A stretch of DNA of 64,000 nt from Geodermatophilus nigrescens (lineage in GTDB: Bacteria; Actinomycetota; Actinomycetes; Mycobacteriales; Geodermatophilaceae), in NCBI RefSeq assembly GCF_900129495.1, contig NZ_FQVX01000004.1, positions 1 to 64,000 of the forward strand, read 5' to 3'. Below, piece by piece: positions 52,051-64,000 of this stretch. Position 1 is the first letter of the stretch. The number at the start of each line of letters is the position of its first letter. The notes under the pieces are model-generated. The model was not told the origin of the DNA. It saw only the letters and a list, made by a program, of their open reading frames with translations, and did no database searches. The translations under genes were made by a program, and so were the position numbers.

Positions 52051-52350
52051 AGTAGGGGTGGGGAAGTCCCGGCCCGGGGGCCTCCAGGCGATGAAGAGCA
52101 GCGACGAGGAGCAGGGGACGCGACGACGGGGACGAGGACGAGAGCGACGACAGGAGCAGGAACAGGACAGCGACCCCGGCGGCATCACGGCGGCGACGGG
52201 ACACCTGATCGGGTCCCGGGTTCCCCCGGCCGTGCACCGACGGGCACGATGAACCGCGCAGGACGGACAGCACCACCCCGGTGAGCACGGACGCCGGGGA
52301 GCGGTGCGCAGAGACAGCAGTGGACCGTGCAGAGCTGGGGTGGGTCGGTC

Positions 52351-53511
52351 ATGGAGTTCCGGGTGACACGCGAGGTGCTCGCCGATGCCGTCGCGTGGAC
52401 GGCGCGCAGCCTCCCGCCGCGGCCCTCGGTGCCGGTGCTCGCCGGCATCCTGCTCGAGGTCGACGGCAGCCAGCTGTCGGTGTCCGGCTTCGACTACGAG
52501 GTCTCCGCCCGCGCGGAGGTCGACGTGCAGGCCGCCGAGGCCGGCCGCGTGCTGGTGCCGGGCCGGCTGCTCGCCGAGATCACCCGCGCGCTGCCCCCGC
52601 AGCCGGTCGACATCCGCGCCGAGGGCCCACGGCTGGCCATCACCTGCGGCAACGCGCGGTTCAGCCTGCCGACGCTGCCGGTCGAGGACTACCCGTCCCT
52701 GCCGTCGATGCCCTCGTCGGCCGGCGTGGTCGACAGCGACGTCTTCGCCGAGGCGGTCGGCCAGGTCGCCGTCGCCGCCGGCCGTGACGACACCCTCCCC
52801 ATGCTCACCGGCGTCCGCCTGGAGATCGACGACGACCGGGTGACCCTGGCGGCCACCGACCGCTACCGGCTCGCGGTGCGCGAGTTCGCCTGGCGGCCGG
52901 ACACCCCGGGCACCTCGGCCGCGGTGCTGGTCCCGGCGCGCACGCTCGCCGACGCCGCCCGCACGCTCACCAGCGGCCCGGAGATCACCGTCTCGCTGTC
53001 CTCCGGCGGCTCGGGCGAGGGCATCCTGGGCCTGTCGGGCAAGGACCGGCAGACCACCACCCGGCTGCTCGACGCCGAGTTCGTCAAGTACCGCGCGATC
53101 ATGCCGAGCGAGTCCGCGGCCAACGCCACGCTCCCGGTCGCGCAGTTCACCGACGCCGCCAAGCGCGTGGCCCTGGTGGCCGAGCGGGGCACGCCCCTGC
53201 GCTGCGAGTTCACCCCCGGCCAGGTCACCCTGCGCGCCGGCGGCAGCGACGACGAGGGGCAGGCCGAGGAGCGCTGCGACGTCGACTTTGACGGCGACCC
53301 GCTGACGATCGGCTTCAACCCGACGTTCCTGCTCGACGGGCTCGCCGCGGTGCACACCGGCCGCGCGCGGATGGACTTCACCAGCCCGCTCAAGCCCGCG
53401 GTGCTCTCCGGCGTCGAGGACCCGGCCACCGACGACGACGGCGCCTCGCGCCCGGCCGAGCGGCCCGGCAGCTACCGGTACCTGATCATGCCGGTGCGTC
53501 TCCCCGGCTGA
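52351..53511 (+). CDS. dnaN: DNA polymerase III beta clamp
   Basis: A 386-residue ring protein that tethers the replicative polymerase. It begins MEFRVTREVLADAVAWTARSL. Domain boundaries follow the usual three-fold pattern. It contains FVNSLPTL-like FSLPTLPVEDYPSLP and TDRYRLAVREFAWRP, and ends with RYLIMPVRLPG, the cleft that binds partners. The ATG at 52351 has no strong ribosome site immediately upstream, although GGGGTGGGTCGGTC precedes it. It follows the oriC region and is followed by gnd. Confidence 0.97.
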   Translation: MEFRVTREVLADAVAWTARSLPPRPSVPVLAGILLEVDGSQLSVSGFDYEVSARAEVDVQAAEAGRVLVPGRLLAEITRALPPQPVDIRAEGPRLAITCGNARFSLPTLPVEDYPSLPSMPSSAGVVDSDVFAEAVGQVAVAAGRDDTLPMLTGVRLEIDDDRVTLAATDRYRLAVREFAWRPDTPGTSAAVLVPARTLADAARTLTSGPEITVSLSSGGSGEGILGLSGKDRQTTTRLLDAEFVKYRAIMPSESAANATLPVAQFTDAAKRVALVAERGTPLRCEFTPGQVTLRAGGSDDEGQAEERCDVDFDGDPLTIGFNPTFLLDGLAAVHTGRARMDFTSPLKPAVLSGVEDPATDDDGASRPAERPGSYRYLIMPVRLPG

Positions 53512-53528
53512 TCCCAGACCGCAGGACG

Positions 53529-53544
53529 GGGCCCGATCGGGCCC
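53529..53544 (+). terminator. palindrome after dnaN
   Basis: GGGCCC-GATC-GGGCCC is a 6-base stem with a 4-base loop, 18 bases beyond the dnaN stop. A second GC-rich hairpin follows around 53567-53590. A weak terminator or attenuator before gnd. Confidence 0.4.
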
Positions 53545-53651
53545 TCCACGGAGGTGTCCCGGGCCGTGCGCCCGGGCACCGCACCCCGCGGGCACCCGCA
53601 CCGGCGCGTGCGCCCGCATGACGACGACGGTGTGCGACGAGAGGAAGAACC

Positions 53652-54584
<933 letters not shown>

Positions 54585-54663
54585 TGGAGGACCCCCCTGC
54601 CCCCCACCCCTCGCAGGCTCGCGGCGGGGCCCTGCAGGGGGGCCGTTCCAGCACCTCACCACC
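54585..54663. repeat. dispersed palindromic element, copy D
   Basis: Outer arms CCCCCCTGC (54592-54600) and GCAGGGGGG (54634-54642) pair perfectly. Relative to copy C the third pair changes from T-A to C-G. The tail is GGCCGTTCCAGCACCTCACC. It fills the gnd-recF gap almost entirely. Confidence 0.82.
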
Positions 54664-54677
54664 GGCCGGGTGCTGAC

Positions 54678-55856
54678 GTGTACGTCCGGCACCTCCAGCT
54701 CGTCGGGTTCCGCAGCTGGGACAGGGTCGACCTGACGCTGCGGCCGGGGCCGACGGTGTTCGTCGGCCGCAACGGCGAGGGCAAGACCAACCTCGTCGAG
54801 GCGGTCGGCTACCTCGCGACCATGGGCAGCCACCGGGTCTCCGGCGACGCGCCGCTCGTGCGGCACGGCGCGCCCCAGGCGGTGGTCCGGGCGGCGCTGC
54901 GCCGGGAGGACCGCGAGCTGCTCGTCGAGGTGGAGATCAACCCCGGCCGGGCCAACCGGGTGCGGGTCAACCGCTCCCCGCTGGCCCGGCCGCGGGAGCT
55001 GCTCGGCCTGGTGAAGAGCGTGCTGTTCGCGCCGGAGGACCTCGCGCTGGTCCGCGGCGACCCGGCCGAGCGGCGCCGGTTCCTCGACGACCTGCTGGTC
55101 AGCCGCACCCCGCGGCTGGCCGGCGTGCGCAGCGACTACGAGCGGGTGCTCAAGCAGCGCAACGCCCTGCTCAAGACCGCGCGGATGGCCCGCGGGGACG
55201 CGCTGGCCACCCTCGACGTCTGGGACGCCCACCTCGTCGACCTCGGCGGGCAGCTGCTGGCCGCCCGGCTGGCGCTGGTGGCCGACCTCGCGCCGCACGT
55301 GGCGCGGGCCTACGCGACGGTCGCCGGCGCGGGCGCCGCCGTCGCCGGGCTGGGCTACGCGAGCACCGTGCCGCTCGCCGGCGAGGGCGCGCCGCTGGCC
55401 GAGGGCGCGGCGACGCCGACGGCGGGCGAGCTGTCAGCGGCGCTGCGCGAGCGGATCGCCGAGCGGCGGCGCGACGAGGTCGACCGCGGGATGACGCTGG
55501 TCGGCCCGCACCGCGACGACCTCGTGCTGCACCTGGGCCCCGCGCAGGCCAAGGGCTTCGCCAGCCACGGGGAGTCCTGGTCGCTGGCCCTGGCGCTCAA
55601 GCTCGGCTGCTTCGCGCTGCTGCGGGCCGACGGCGAGGAGCCCGTGCTCGTCCTCGACGACGTCTTCGCCACCCTCGACGCCGGGCGGCGGGCCGCGCTG
55701 GCCGACGTCGCCCGCTCGGCCGAGCAGACGCTGATCACCGCCGCCGTCCTCGACGACGTCCCGCCCGAGCTCCGGGGCGCCCGCGTGGAGGTCGGCGGCG
55801 GACACGCGATCCTGACGGTCGAGAACACGGCCGACGACGAGGGAGGGTCCCCGTGA
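54678..55856 (+). CDS. recF: recombination protein RecF
   Basis: A 392-residue SMC-like ATPase that helps load RecA at gaps. Walker A is GRNGEGKTN at about 30-38 after [14 protein letters not shown]. Signature and Walker B regions are near the end: [14 protein letters not shown] and [19 protein letters not shown]. The start is a GTG at 54678 in a short gap after copy D of the palindrome. It overlaps dciA by 4 bases. Confidence 0.96.
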   Translation: MYVRHLQLVGFRSWDRVDLTLRPGPTVFVGRNGEGKTNLVEAVGYLATMGSHRVSGDAPLVRHGAPQAVVRAALRREDRELLVEVEINPGRANRVRVNRSPLARPRELLGLVKSVLFAPEDLALVRGDPAERRRFLDDLLVSRTPRLAGVRSDYERVLKQRNALLKTARMARGDALATLDVWDAHLVDLGGQLLAARLALVADLAPHVARAYATVAGAGAAVAGLGYASTVPLAGEGAPLAEGAATPTAGELSAALRERIAERRRDEVDRGMTLVGPHRDDLVLHLGPAQAKGFASHGESWSLALALKLGCFALLRADGEEPVLVLDDVFATLDAGRRAALADVARSAEQTLITAAVLDDVPPELRGARVEVGGGHAILTVENTADDEGGSP

Positions 55857-56353
55857 GCGAGGACCGGCCGGCCCGGCCCAGCGACATCGCCCGCGCCGCG
55901 CTGGAGGCGGCCCGCGCGGCCTCCGCCGCACGGCCCGCGCCCACCCGCCGCCGGGTGGCCGGCCCGCGCCGTCGCTGGACCGGCCCCCGCCCCGGCGACG
56001 ACGACCCGCAGCCCCTGGGCCGGCTGGTCGACTCCCTGGTGAGCACCCAGGACTGGTCGGAGCAGACCCGCGTCGGGGCGGTGTTCGGCCGCTGGTCGGC
56101 GATCGTCGGCGCCGACATCGCCTCGCACTGCCGGCCGGAGACCCTCACCGAGGGCGAGCTCCTCGTCGTCGCGGAGTCCACCGCCTGGGCCACCCAGCTG
56201 CGCCTGCTCGCGCCGACGATCCTCGCCAAGCTGCGCGCGTCGGTGGGCGGGGACGTCGTGACCCGGCTGCGCGTTGTCGGACCGACGGCCCCCAGCTGGA
56301 AGAAGGGCCCGCGGTCGGTCCGCGGGCGGGGGCCCCGCGACACGTACGGATGA
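55853..56353 (+). CDS. dciA: DciA-type helicase loader (DUF721)
   Basis: A 166-residue protein. The DUF721 core is at about 55-150: [44 protein letters not shown] ... [23 protein letters not shown]. DciA loads DnaB in bacteria without DnaC. The N-terminus is basic and disordered, as is the last 25 residues. The GTG at 55853 overlaps the recF stop by 4 bases. It corresponds to mycobacterial Rv0004. Confidence 0.93.
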   Translation: MSEDRPARPSDIARAALEAARAASAARPAPTRRRVAGPRRRWTGPRPGDDDPQPLGRLVDSLVSTQDWSEQTRVGAVFGRWSAIVGADIASHCRPETLTEGELLVVAESTAWATQLRLLAPTILAKLRASVGGDVVTRLRVVGPTAPSWKKGPRSVRGRGPRDTYG

Positions 56354-56366
56354 GGACGGAACAGCG

Positions 56367-57158
56367 ATGAGCAGCCCCCGGGACGACGACCCCCGCGACG
56401 ACCCCCGCGACGACGACCCCCGCCGGCCGGAGCCGGGTCCCCTCGGCGACGACGGTCCCGACGCCCCCGGCGGCGTCCGGCGGGACCCGTCCGCCGGCGG
56501 GCCGGTGGTGTCCTGGTCGCCGGCGGCCCCGGGCGGGCCGCGGCCGCGCACGCCCGGCGTCGTCGAGCAGGTCTTCGCCTACCGGGGCGACACCGTCGGG
56601 GCGCAGGGCTGGGCGCTGCAGCACGGCTGGACGATCTCCGACGGCACCGCGCCCGAGGACGCCGTGCTGGCCGAGCTGGTCGCCTCCGCGCCGGTGCGCG
56701 CGAGCCGCGACCACCGCGCGGCCGGCGTGATGCGCGGTCGCGCCGGCAACCTCGAGCTCGTCGCGTTCGACGTCGCCTACACCGACAAGCGCTACACGGT
56801 GCCGGAGTGGGCGGTCACCGCCGCGCCCGTGCTCGTGCCGCTGCCGCCCGGGCTGCGGCTGTCCCCGGCGCGGTTCTGGCGGCACCGCACCGGCGGGCTG
56901 CTGCACGTCCCCAGCGGCGACCAGGCGTTCGACGACCGGTGGGTGCTGCTCACCGCCGAGGACGGCCCGGCGGTGCGCCGCCTGGTCGCCGACCCGGCCG
57001 TGCGCGACCTGCTGCTGCACAGCGACGACGGCGACGAGTTCTGGGCGGCCGCGGGCCACCTGGCCGCCGTCCGGCCCGACGGGCACCGGCCCGCCCTCAT
57101 CGAGCACCACGCCCGGCTGCTGACGGCGATGGTCGCCGCCCTGGCCGGCGCCGCCTGA
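56367..57158 (+). CDS. conserved-looking protein of unknown function
   Basis: A 263-residue soluble protein that I do not recognise. The first 50 residues are Asp/Pro/Arg repeats (DDDPRDDPRDDDPRRP) and Gly/Pro. The folded part begins PGVVEQVFAYRGDTVGAQGWALQHGW and contains ELVAFDVAYTDKRYTVPEWAVTAAPVLVP, a beta-rich stretch. There is no signal peptide, membrane helix or recognised catalytic motif. The ATG at 56367 has GAGGACGGAACAGCG upstream. It lies between dciA (13 bases) and the ABC exporter (25 bases), a position where mycobacteria go straight to gyrB. Confidence 0.7.
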   Translation: MSSPRDDDPRDDPRDDDPRRPEPGPLGDDGPDAPGGVRRDPSAGGPVVSWSPAAPGGPRPRTPGVVEQVFAYRGDTVGAQGWALQHGWTISDGTAPEDAVLAELVASAPVRASRDHRAAGVMRGRAGNLELVAFDVAYTDKRYTVPEWAVTAAPVLVPLPPGLRLSPARFWRHRTGGLLHVPSGDQAFDDRWVLLTAEDGPAVRRLVADPAVRDLLLHSDDGDEFWAAAGHLAAVRPDGHRPALIEHHARLLTAMVAALAGAA

Positions 57159-57183
57159 GCCGCGGCCGGCCGGCGACCCCACC

Positions 57184-58944
57184 GTGACCGTCCCCGCCGA
57201 GCCCGCGACGTCCGCGGGCCTCCGCGAGCTGCTGCCGCTCGTCCGTCCGCACCGGCGGGCGCTGCTGGCCGCCGCCGGCCTGTCGCTGGTCGGCGCGGCC
57301 GCGGCCCTGGCGCAGCCCGCGCTCACCGGCCGGGTCATCTCCGCCGTCGGTGCGGGCCGGCCGCTGCTGCCCGCCGTCGCGGCGCTGCTGCTGGTCCTGG
57401 TCGCCGGCGCCGTGCTCAACGCGTTCCAGTCCTACCTGCTGCAGCGCACGGGGGAGGGCGTCGTCCTCACCACCCGCCGGACCGTCGCCGACCGGCTGCT
57501 GCGGCTGCCCGTCGCCGAGTACGACCGGCGGCGCACCGGCGACCTGATGTCCCGCGTGGGCGCCGACACCACCCTGCTGCGCGCGACGGTCACCTCCGGC
57601 CTGGTCGAGGTGGTCGGGTCGGCGGTCGTCGCGGTCGGCGCGCTGGTGGCCATGGCGCTCGTCGACGTCTGGCTCCTGCTGGTCACGGTCACCGCCGTCG
57701 CGGTCGGCCTGACCGTGGTCGTGGCGAGCAGCCGGCGGATCCGGAAGCTGTCGCGCCGGGCGCAGGAGGAGGTCGGCGCGATGACGGCGGCCGTCGAGCG
57801 GGCGCTGTCGGCGGTGCGCACCATCCGGGCCAGCGGCGCCACCGCGCGCGAGGTCGGCACCGTCGGCGCCAGCGCCGAGCGCGCCTACCGCGCCGGGGTC
57901 TCGGTGGCCCGGGTGGAGGCGTTCGTGGCGCCGGCCGGCGCGATCGCCGTCCAGGGCGCGTTCCTCGCCGTCCTCGGCCTGGGCGGCTACCGGGTGGCCA
58001 CCGGCTCGATCGCCGTCGCCGACCTCGTCGCGTTCATCCTCTACCTGTTCCTGCTGGTGATGCCGCTGGCCCAGGCCGTCGGCGCCTGGACGCAGCTGCA
58101 GACCGGCCTCGGCGCGCTGGCCCGCATCCAGGAGGTGCTGGTCCTCCAGCCCGAGCGCGACGACGTCGCCGAGGTCGGCGGCGCGACCGCCGCCCCGCGC
58201 GCCCCGGCCGCCGGGGTGCCGCTGCTCGAGCTCGACGACGTCTCGTTCGCCTACCCCGACGGCACCCGCGTCCTCGACGGGGTGTCGCTGTCGGTGCCGG
58301 CCGGCAGCCGCGTGGCGCTGGTCGGCCCGTCCGGTGCCGGCAAGTCGACGGTGCTGGCGCTGGTCGAGGGCTTCTACCCGCTGTCGGGCGGCACGATCCG
58401 GTGGGCGGGCACCGACGTCCGGGAGCTGCCGCGGGCGGCGCTGCGCGCGCGGCTCGGCTACGTCGAGCAGGAGGCGCCGGTGCTGGCCGGCACCGTGCGG
58501 GAGAACCTGCTGCTGGCCGCGCCGGACGCCGCCGACGACGAGCTGTGGGCGGTGCTGGCCGACGTCGGCCTCACCGGCGTGGTGCAGCGCTCGCCGCGCG
58601 GGCTCGACGTGCCGGTCGGCGACGAGGGCGTGCTGCTGTCCGGCGGCGAGCGGCAGCGGCTGGCGATCGCGCGCTCCCTGCTGGCCCGCCCGGCCCTGCT
58701 GCTGCTCGACGAGCCGACCGCGAGCCTCGACGCCCGCAACGAGAACCTGCTCCGGGAGACGCTGGCCGCCGCGGCCGCAGACCGGGCGCTGCTCGTCGTC
58801 GCCCACCGGCTGTCCACCGTGCTCGACAGCGACCAGATCGTCGTCCTCGACACCGGCCGCGTCGTCGCGCGCGGGACCCACGCCGAGCTGGTCGACACCA
58901 GCCCGCTGTACCGCGAGCTCGCCGCCGCGCAGCTGCTGGTCTGA
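57184..58944 (+). CDS. ABC exporter, fused membrane and ATPase domains
   Basis: A 586-residue half-transporter that should work as a dimer. The membrane part (about 20-320) has six helices, including LLAAAGLSLVGAAAALAQPAL, and matches ABC_membrane. The ATPase part (about 350-580) has Walker A GPSGAGKST, Q-loop YVEQEAP, signature LSGGERQR and Walker B LLLLDEPTAS, with switch His in VAHRLST. All motifs are intact. Exported substrate unknown; MsbA/MDR-like family. It follows the unknown gene by 25 bases and precedes gyrB. A parS site lies 22 bases beyond its stop. Confidence 0.92.
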   Translation: MTVPAEPATSAGLRELLPLVRPHRRALLAAAGLSLVGAAAALAQPALTGRVISAVGAGRPLLPAVAALLLVLVAGAVLNAFQSYLLQRTGEGVVLTTRRTVADRLLRLPVAEYDRRRTGDLMSRVGADTTLLRATVTSGLVEVVGSAVVAVGALVAMALVDVWLLLVTVTAVAVGLTVVVASSRRIRKLSRRAQEEVGAMTAAVERALSAVRTIRASGATAREVGTVGASAERAYRAGVSVARVEAFVAPAGAIAVQGAFLAVLGLGGYRVATGSIAVADLVAFILYLFLLVMPLAQAVGAWTQLQTGLGALARIQEVLVLQPERDDVAEVGGATAAPRAPAAGVPLLELDDVSFAYPDGTRVLDGVSLSVPAGSRVALVGPSGAGKSTVLALVEGFYPLSGGTIRWAGTDVRELPRAALRARLGYVEQEAPVLAGTVRENLLLAAPDAADDELWAVLADVGLTGVVQRSPRGLDVPVGDEGVLLSGGERQRLAIARSLLARPALLLLDEPTASLDARNENLLRETLAAAAADRALLVVAHRLSTVLDSDQIVVLDTGRVVARGTHAELVDTSPLYRELAAAQLLV

Positions 58945-61260
<2,316 letters not shown>

Positions 61261-61282
61261 GACCGGCGGCGTGTGACGCGCA

Positions 61283-61311
61283 GGCCACCGGGAGGAGTCC
61301 TCCCGGTGGCC
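61283..61311 (+). terminator. hairpin between gyrB and gyrA
   Basis: GGCCACCGGGAGGA and TCCTCCCGGTGGCC pair over up to 14 bases around a single base, so about 12 base pairs and a 5-base loop. No U-tract. It may be an attenuator, processing site or partial terminator. Confidence 0.6.
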
Positions 61312-61374
61312 GCCACACGTCGCTGACCTGCGACTTCGTCCACCGACTGTGCACCGACCTGTGGAGACCCGAAC

Positions 61375-63843
61375 GTGACCGAGACCCCGTACCGCGACCG
61401 CGTCGAGCCGGTCGACCTCCAGCAGGAGATGCAGCGGTCCTACATCGACTACGCGATGAGCGTGATCGTGGGCCGCGCGCTGCCCGAGGTGCGCGACGGC
61501 CTCAAGCCGGTGCACCGCCGCGTGCTGTTCGCCATGTACGACCAGGGCTTCCGCCCCGACCGCGGCTACGTCAAGTGCGCCCGCGTCGTCGGCGAGGTCA
61601 TGGGTAACTACCACCCGCACGGCGACAGCTCGATCTACGACGCCCTCGTGCGGCTGGCCCAGCCCTGGTCCATGCGCTACCCGCTGGTCGACGGCCAGGG
61701 CAACTTCGGCTCGCCGGGCAACGACCCGGCGGCGGCCATGCGCTACACCGAGGCCCGGCTGACGCCGCTGGCCATGGAGATGCTGGCCAACATCGACGAG
61801 GAGACCGTCGACTTCCAGCCCAACTACGACGGCAAGAACCAGGAGCCGCTGGTCCTGCCGGGGCGCATCCCCAACCTGCTCATCAACGGCTCGGCCGGCA
61901 TCGCCGTCGGCATGGCCACGAACATGCCGCCGCACAACCTGCGCGAGGTCGCCGACGCGGTGTTCTGGGTGCTCGAGCACCCCGACGCCGAGCCCGAGGA
62001 GGCCCTCACCGCGTGCATGGAGCGGATCAAGGGCCCCGACTTCCCCACCTACGGCCTGATCGTCGGCCGCGACGGCATCGAGGACGCCTACCGCACCGGC
62101 CGCGGCTCGGTCCGGATGCGCGCGGTGGTCACCGTCGAGGAGGACGCCCGCGGCCGCGTGCAGCTCGTCGTCACCGAGCTGCCTTACCAGGTCAACCCGG
62201 ACAACCTGGCCGAGGCGATCGCCGACGCGGTCAAGGACGGCCGGCTGCAGGGCATCAGCGAGATCGCCGACGAGTCCAGCGACCGCGTGGGCCGCCGGCT
62301 GGTCATCACCCTGCGCCGCGACGCCGTGGCCAAGGTCGTGCTGAACAACCTGTACAAGCACACCCAGCTGCAGACCTCGTTCGGCTGCAACATGCTCTCG
62401 ATCGTCGACGGCGTCCCGCGGACGCTGCGCCTCGACGAGCTCGTCCGCCTCTACGTCGACCACCAGATCGAGGTCATCCAGCGGCGGACGCGCTACCGGC
62501 TGCGCAAGGCCGAGGAGCGTGCGCACATCCTGCGCGGCTGGGCCAAGGCGCTCGACCAGCTCGACGCCGTCATCGCGCTCATCCGCAGCAGCCCGTCGGC
62601 CGACGAGGCCCGCACCGGCCTGATGGAGCTCCTCGACGTCGACGAGATCCAGGCCGTCTCCATCCTCGACCTGCAGCTGCGCCGGCTGGCCGCCCTCGAG
62701 CGCCAGCGGATCATGGACGAGCTCGCCGAGATCGAGGCCCGCATCGCCGACCTGCAGGCGATCCTCGACTCGCCCGAGCGGCAGCGGCAGATCATCCGCG
62801 ACGAGCTGGCCGAGATCGTCGAGAAGTACGGCGACGACCGTCGCACGAAGTTCATCGCCAACGACGGCGACGTGACGATGGAGGACCTCATCGCGGAGGA
62901 GGAGGTCGTCGTCACCATCACCCGCACCGGCTACGCGAAGCGGACCAAGAGCGACCTCTACCGGTCCCAGCGCCGCGGCGGGAAGGGCGTCATGGGCGCC
63001 CAGCTCAAGCAGGACGACCTCGTCGACCACTTCTTCGTGGGCTCCACCCACGACTGGATCCTGTTCTTCACGACCAAGGGCCGGGTGTACCGGGCCAAGG
63101 CCTACGAGCTGCCCGAGGCCAACCGCACGGCCCGCGGCCAGCACGTGGCCAACCTCCTGGCGTTCCAGCCCGACGAGAAGATCGCCCAGGTCATGCAGAT
63201 CAAGGACTACGGCGTCGCGCCGTACCTGGTCCTGGCCACCGCCAACGGGCAGGTGAAGAAGACCCGGCTGTCGGACTTCGACTCCCCGCGCAGCGGCGGC
63301 GTCATCGCGATCAACCTGCGCGAGGGCGACGAGCTCGTCGGCGCCGCGCTCATCGACCCGGAGCAGGACCTGCTGCTGGTCACCCGCTCGGCGATGTCGA
63401 TCCGGTTCAAGGCCGACGACGCGACGCTGCGGCCGATGGGCCGGGCCACCGAGGGCGTCCGCGGCATCTCGCTCGCACCCGGCGACCGGCTGCTGGCGAT
63501 GATGGTCGTGGAGGAGGGCGTCGACGTCCTCGTCGCCACCGAGCGCGGCTTCGCCAAGCGCACCGGCATCGAGAACTACCCGCCGCAGGGCCGCGGCGGC
63601 AAGGGCGTGCTCACCGCCGACCCCAAGGCGCGCAAGGGCGCCCTGGTCGGGGCCCTGGCGGTGCGTCTGGGCGACGAGCTGTACGCCATCACCTCCGGCG
63701 GCGGCGTCATCCGGACCCCGGTCAACGGGGTGCGCCACAACAAGGACCGGGCCACCATGGGTGTCAAGCTCATGAACTTGCCCGAGGACGTGTCGATCGT
63801 GGCGATCGCGCGGACGACGGACAACGACGAGCCCGCCGCCTAG
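61375..63843 (+). CDS. gyrA: DNA gyrase subunit A
   Basis: An 822-residue breakage-reunion subunit. The catalytic Tyr124 is in AAMRYTEA. The quinolone region reads [20 protein letters not shown]; residue 85 (E. coli Ser83) is Ser and Asp89 matches Asp87. Mycobacterium has Ala at the first site. The C-terminal beta-pinwheel carries the GyrA box QRRGGKG (inside [12 protein letters not shown]). The GTG at 61375 follows GGAG at 8 bases. All regions are intact, with no intein. Confidence 0.98.
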   Translation: MTETPYRDRVEPVDLQQEMQRSYIDYAMSVIVGRALPEVRDGLKPVHRRVLFAMYDQGFRPDRGYVKCARVVGEVMGNYHPHGDSSIYDALVRLAQPWSMRYPLVDGQGNFGSPGNDPAAAMRYTEARLTPLAMEMLANIDEETVDFQPNYDGKNQEPLVLPGRIPNLLINGSAGIAVGMATNMPPHNLREVADAVFWVLEHPDAEPEEALTACMERIKGPDFPTYGLIVGRDGIEDAYRTGRGSVRMRAVVTVEEDARGRVQLVVTELPYQVNPDNLAEAIADAVKDGRLQGISEIADESSDRVGRRLVITLRRDAVAKVVLNNLYKHTQLQTSFGCNMLSIVDGVPRTLRLDELVRLYVDHQIEVIQRRTRYRLRKAEERAHILRGWAKALDQLDAVIALIRSSPSADEARTGLMELLDVDEIQAVSILDLQLRRLAALERQRIMDELAEIEARIADLQAILDSPERQRQIIRDELAEIVEKYGDDRRTKFIANDGDVTMEDLIAEEEVVVTITRTGYAKRTKSDLYRSQRRGGKGVMGAQLKQDDLVDHFFVGSTHDWILFFTTKGRVYRAKAYELPEANRTARGQHVANLLAFQPDEKIAQVMQIKDYGVAPYLVLATANGQVKKTRLSDFDSPRSGGVIAINLREGDELVGAALIDPEQDLLLVTRSAMSIRFKADDATLRPMGRATEGVRGISLAPGDRLLAMMVVEEGVDVLVATERGFAKRTGIENYPPQGRGGKGVLTADPKARKGALVGALAVRLGDELYAITSGGGVIRTPVNGVRHNKDRATMGVKLMNLPEDVSIVAIARTTDNDEPAA

Positions 63844-63852
63844 GGTGAGACC

Positions 63853-63901
63853 GGGAGCACGGCGCGTGGTGGCCACCGGCCGCCACGCGCCCCCGGCTCC
63901 C
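63853..63901 (+). terminator. terminator of gyrA
   Basis: GGGAGC/GCTCCC (63853-63858, 63896-63901) and GGCGCGTGG/CCACGCGCC (63861-63869, 63883-63891) form a stem with a small internal loop. It begins 9 bases beyond the gyrA stop. The last 100 bases hold no visible start codon of a further gene. Confidence 0.75.
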
Positions 63902-64000
63902 GCTGACGGACACGACCGGCGCCCGGGCGCCACCGGCACCCCGCCGGTCACCCCGGGCGCGAGAGCGCGGCGAGGGCCGCAGGCGAACGGGAGAACGGCA

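Larger units (their letters stand above)
51434..52350 (+). other. oriC candidate between dnaA and dnaN
   Basis: These 917 bases have no gene. They contain ATGTCCACA (51485), CTGTCGACA (51577), TTGTCCCCA (51596), TTGTGCACG (51880), ATGTCCACG (51898), a minus-strand TTGTCGACA (51907-51915) and TTCCCCACA (51930). All resemble the actinobacterial DnaA box TTGTCCACA with one or two mismatches. An AT-rich patch follows at about 52006-52050. The position between dnaA and dnaN is where actinobacterial origins lie. No exact box was found, so the assignment rests on position, density and the AT-rich patch. Confidence 0.7.

Noticed and set aside
63844-64000. The start of the DUF3566 membrane gene or tRNA genes that follow gyrA in relatives
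   Set aside because: No start codon, tRNA-like cloverleaf or coding frame is visible before the end of the window.

Overview
This is a very GC-rich chromosomal window (well over 70% G+C by eye) from a high-GC actinobacterium, and it spans the origin of replication. GTG starts are common, ribosome-binding sites are AGGAGG-like, and many genes appear to have leaderless transcripts. Gene content and order match the conserved actinobacterial origin neighbourhood. An LGFP-repeat protein and a dispersed palindromic repeat that I associate with Geodermatophilaceae (Blastococcus, Geodermatophilus, Modestobacter) suggest that family; this placement is inference and was not tested by a search. I see no rRNA, tRNA, CRISPR array, insertion sequence or prophage.

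Layout. Positions 1-9.2 kb are accessory: a methyltransferase, two small proteins, a PucR-type regulator divergent from a ferredoxin reductase/fatty-acid desaturase pair, a secreted LGFP-repeat protein and a secreted lipase-like hydrolase. From 9.2 to 31 kb lies a conserved block: dnaB, two regulators and small membrane proteins, rplI-rpsR-ssb-rpsF, a secreted protein divergent from an AP-endonuclease-like gene, a polyprenol-dependent type glycosyltransferase, ponA, a DUF5318 gene, padR, ino1, a lipoprotein, YqgE, an MFS transporter, two tandem matrixin-like metalloproteases and pcnA. From 30.7 to 42.9 kb run a cell-envelope/redox set (Nudix, DUF6049 protein, murJ, a membrane pseudokinase, trxB, trxA, cwlM), then an aminotransferase and a Ddl-like ligase. 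From 42.9 to 48.8 kb the minus strand carries rpmH-rnpA-yidD-yidC-jag-rsmG-parA-parB. From 49.4 kb to the end the plus strand carries dnaA-(oriC)-dnaN-gnd-recF-dciA-unknown-ABC exporter-gyrB-gyrA.

How it works together. DnaA, DnaN, DciA (helicase loader), DnaB, SSB and gyrase initiate and sustain replication at the dnaA-dnaN gap, which holds degenerate DnaA boxes and the most AT-rich patch I found by eye. ParA/ParB segregate the origin through five parS-like sites, two of them directly upstream of parA. MurJ, the pseudokinase, CwlM and PonA form a peptidoglycan-export and synthesis module. In Mycobacterium the pseudokinase is fused to MurJ; here it is a separate gene and sigM is missing from its usual place.

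Most of the window is conserved housekeeping DNA. The observations most worth a second look are a four-copy dispersed palindromic element with a covarying stem, the parS constellation, a DnaA-box cluster upstream of dnaB, near-perfect operators for the PadR, PucR and MarR regulators, and the unfused murJ/pseudokinase arrangement.
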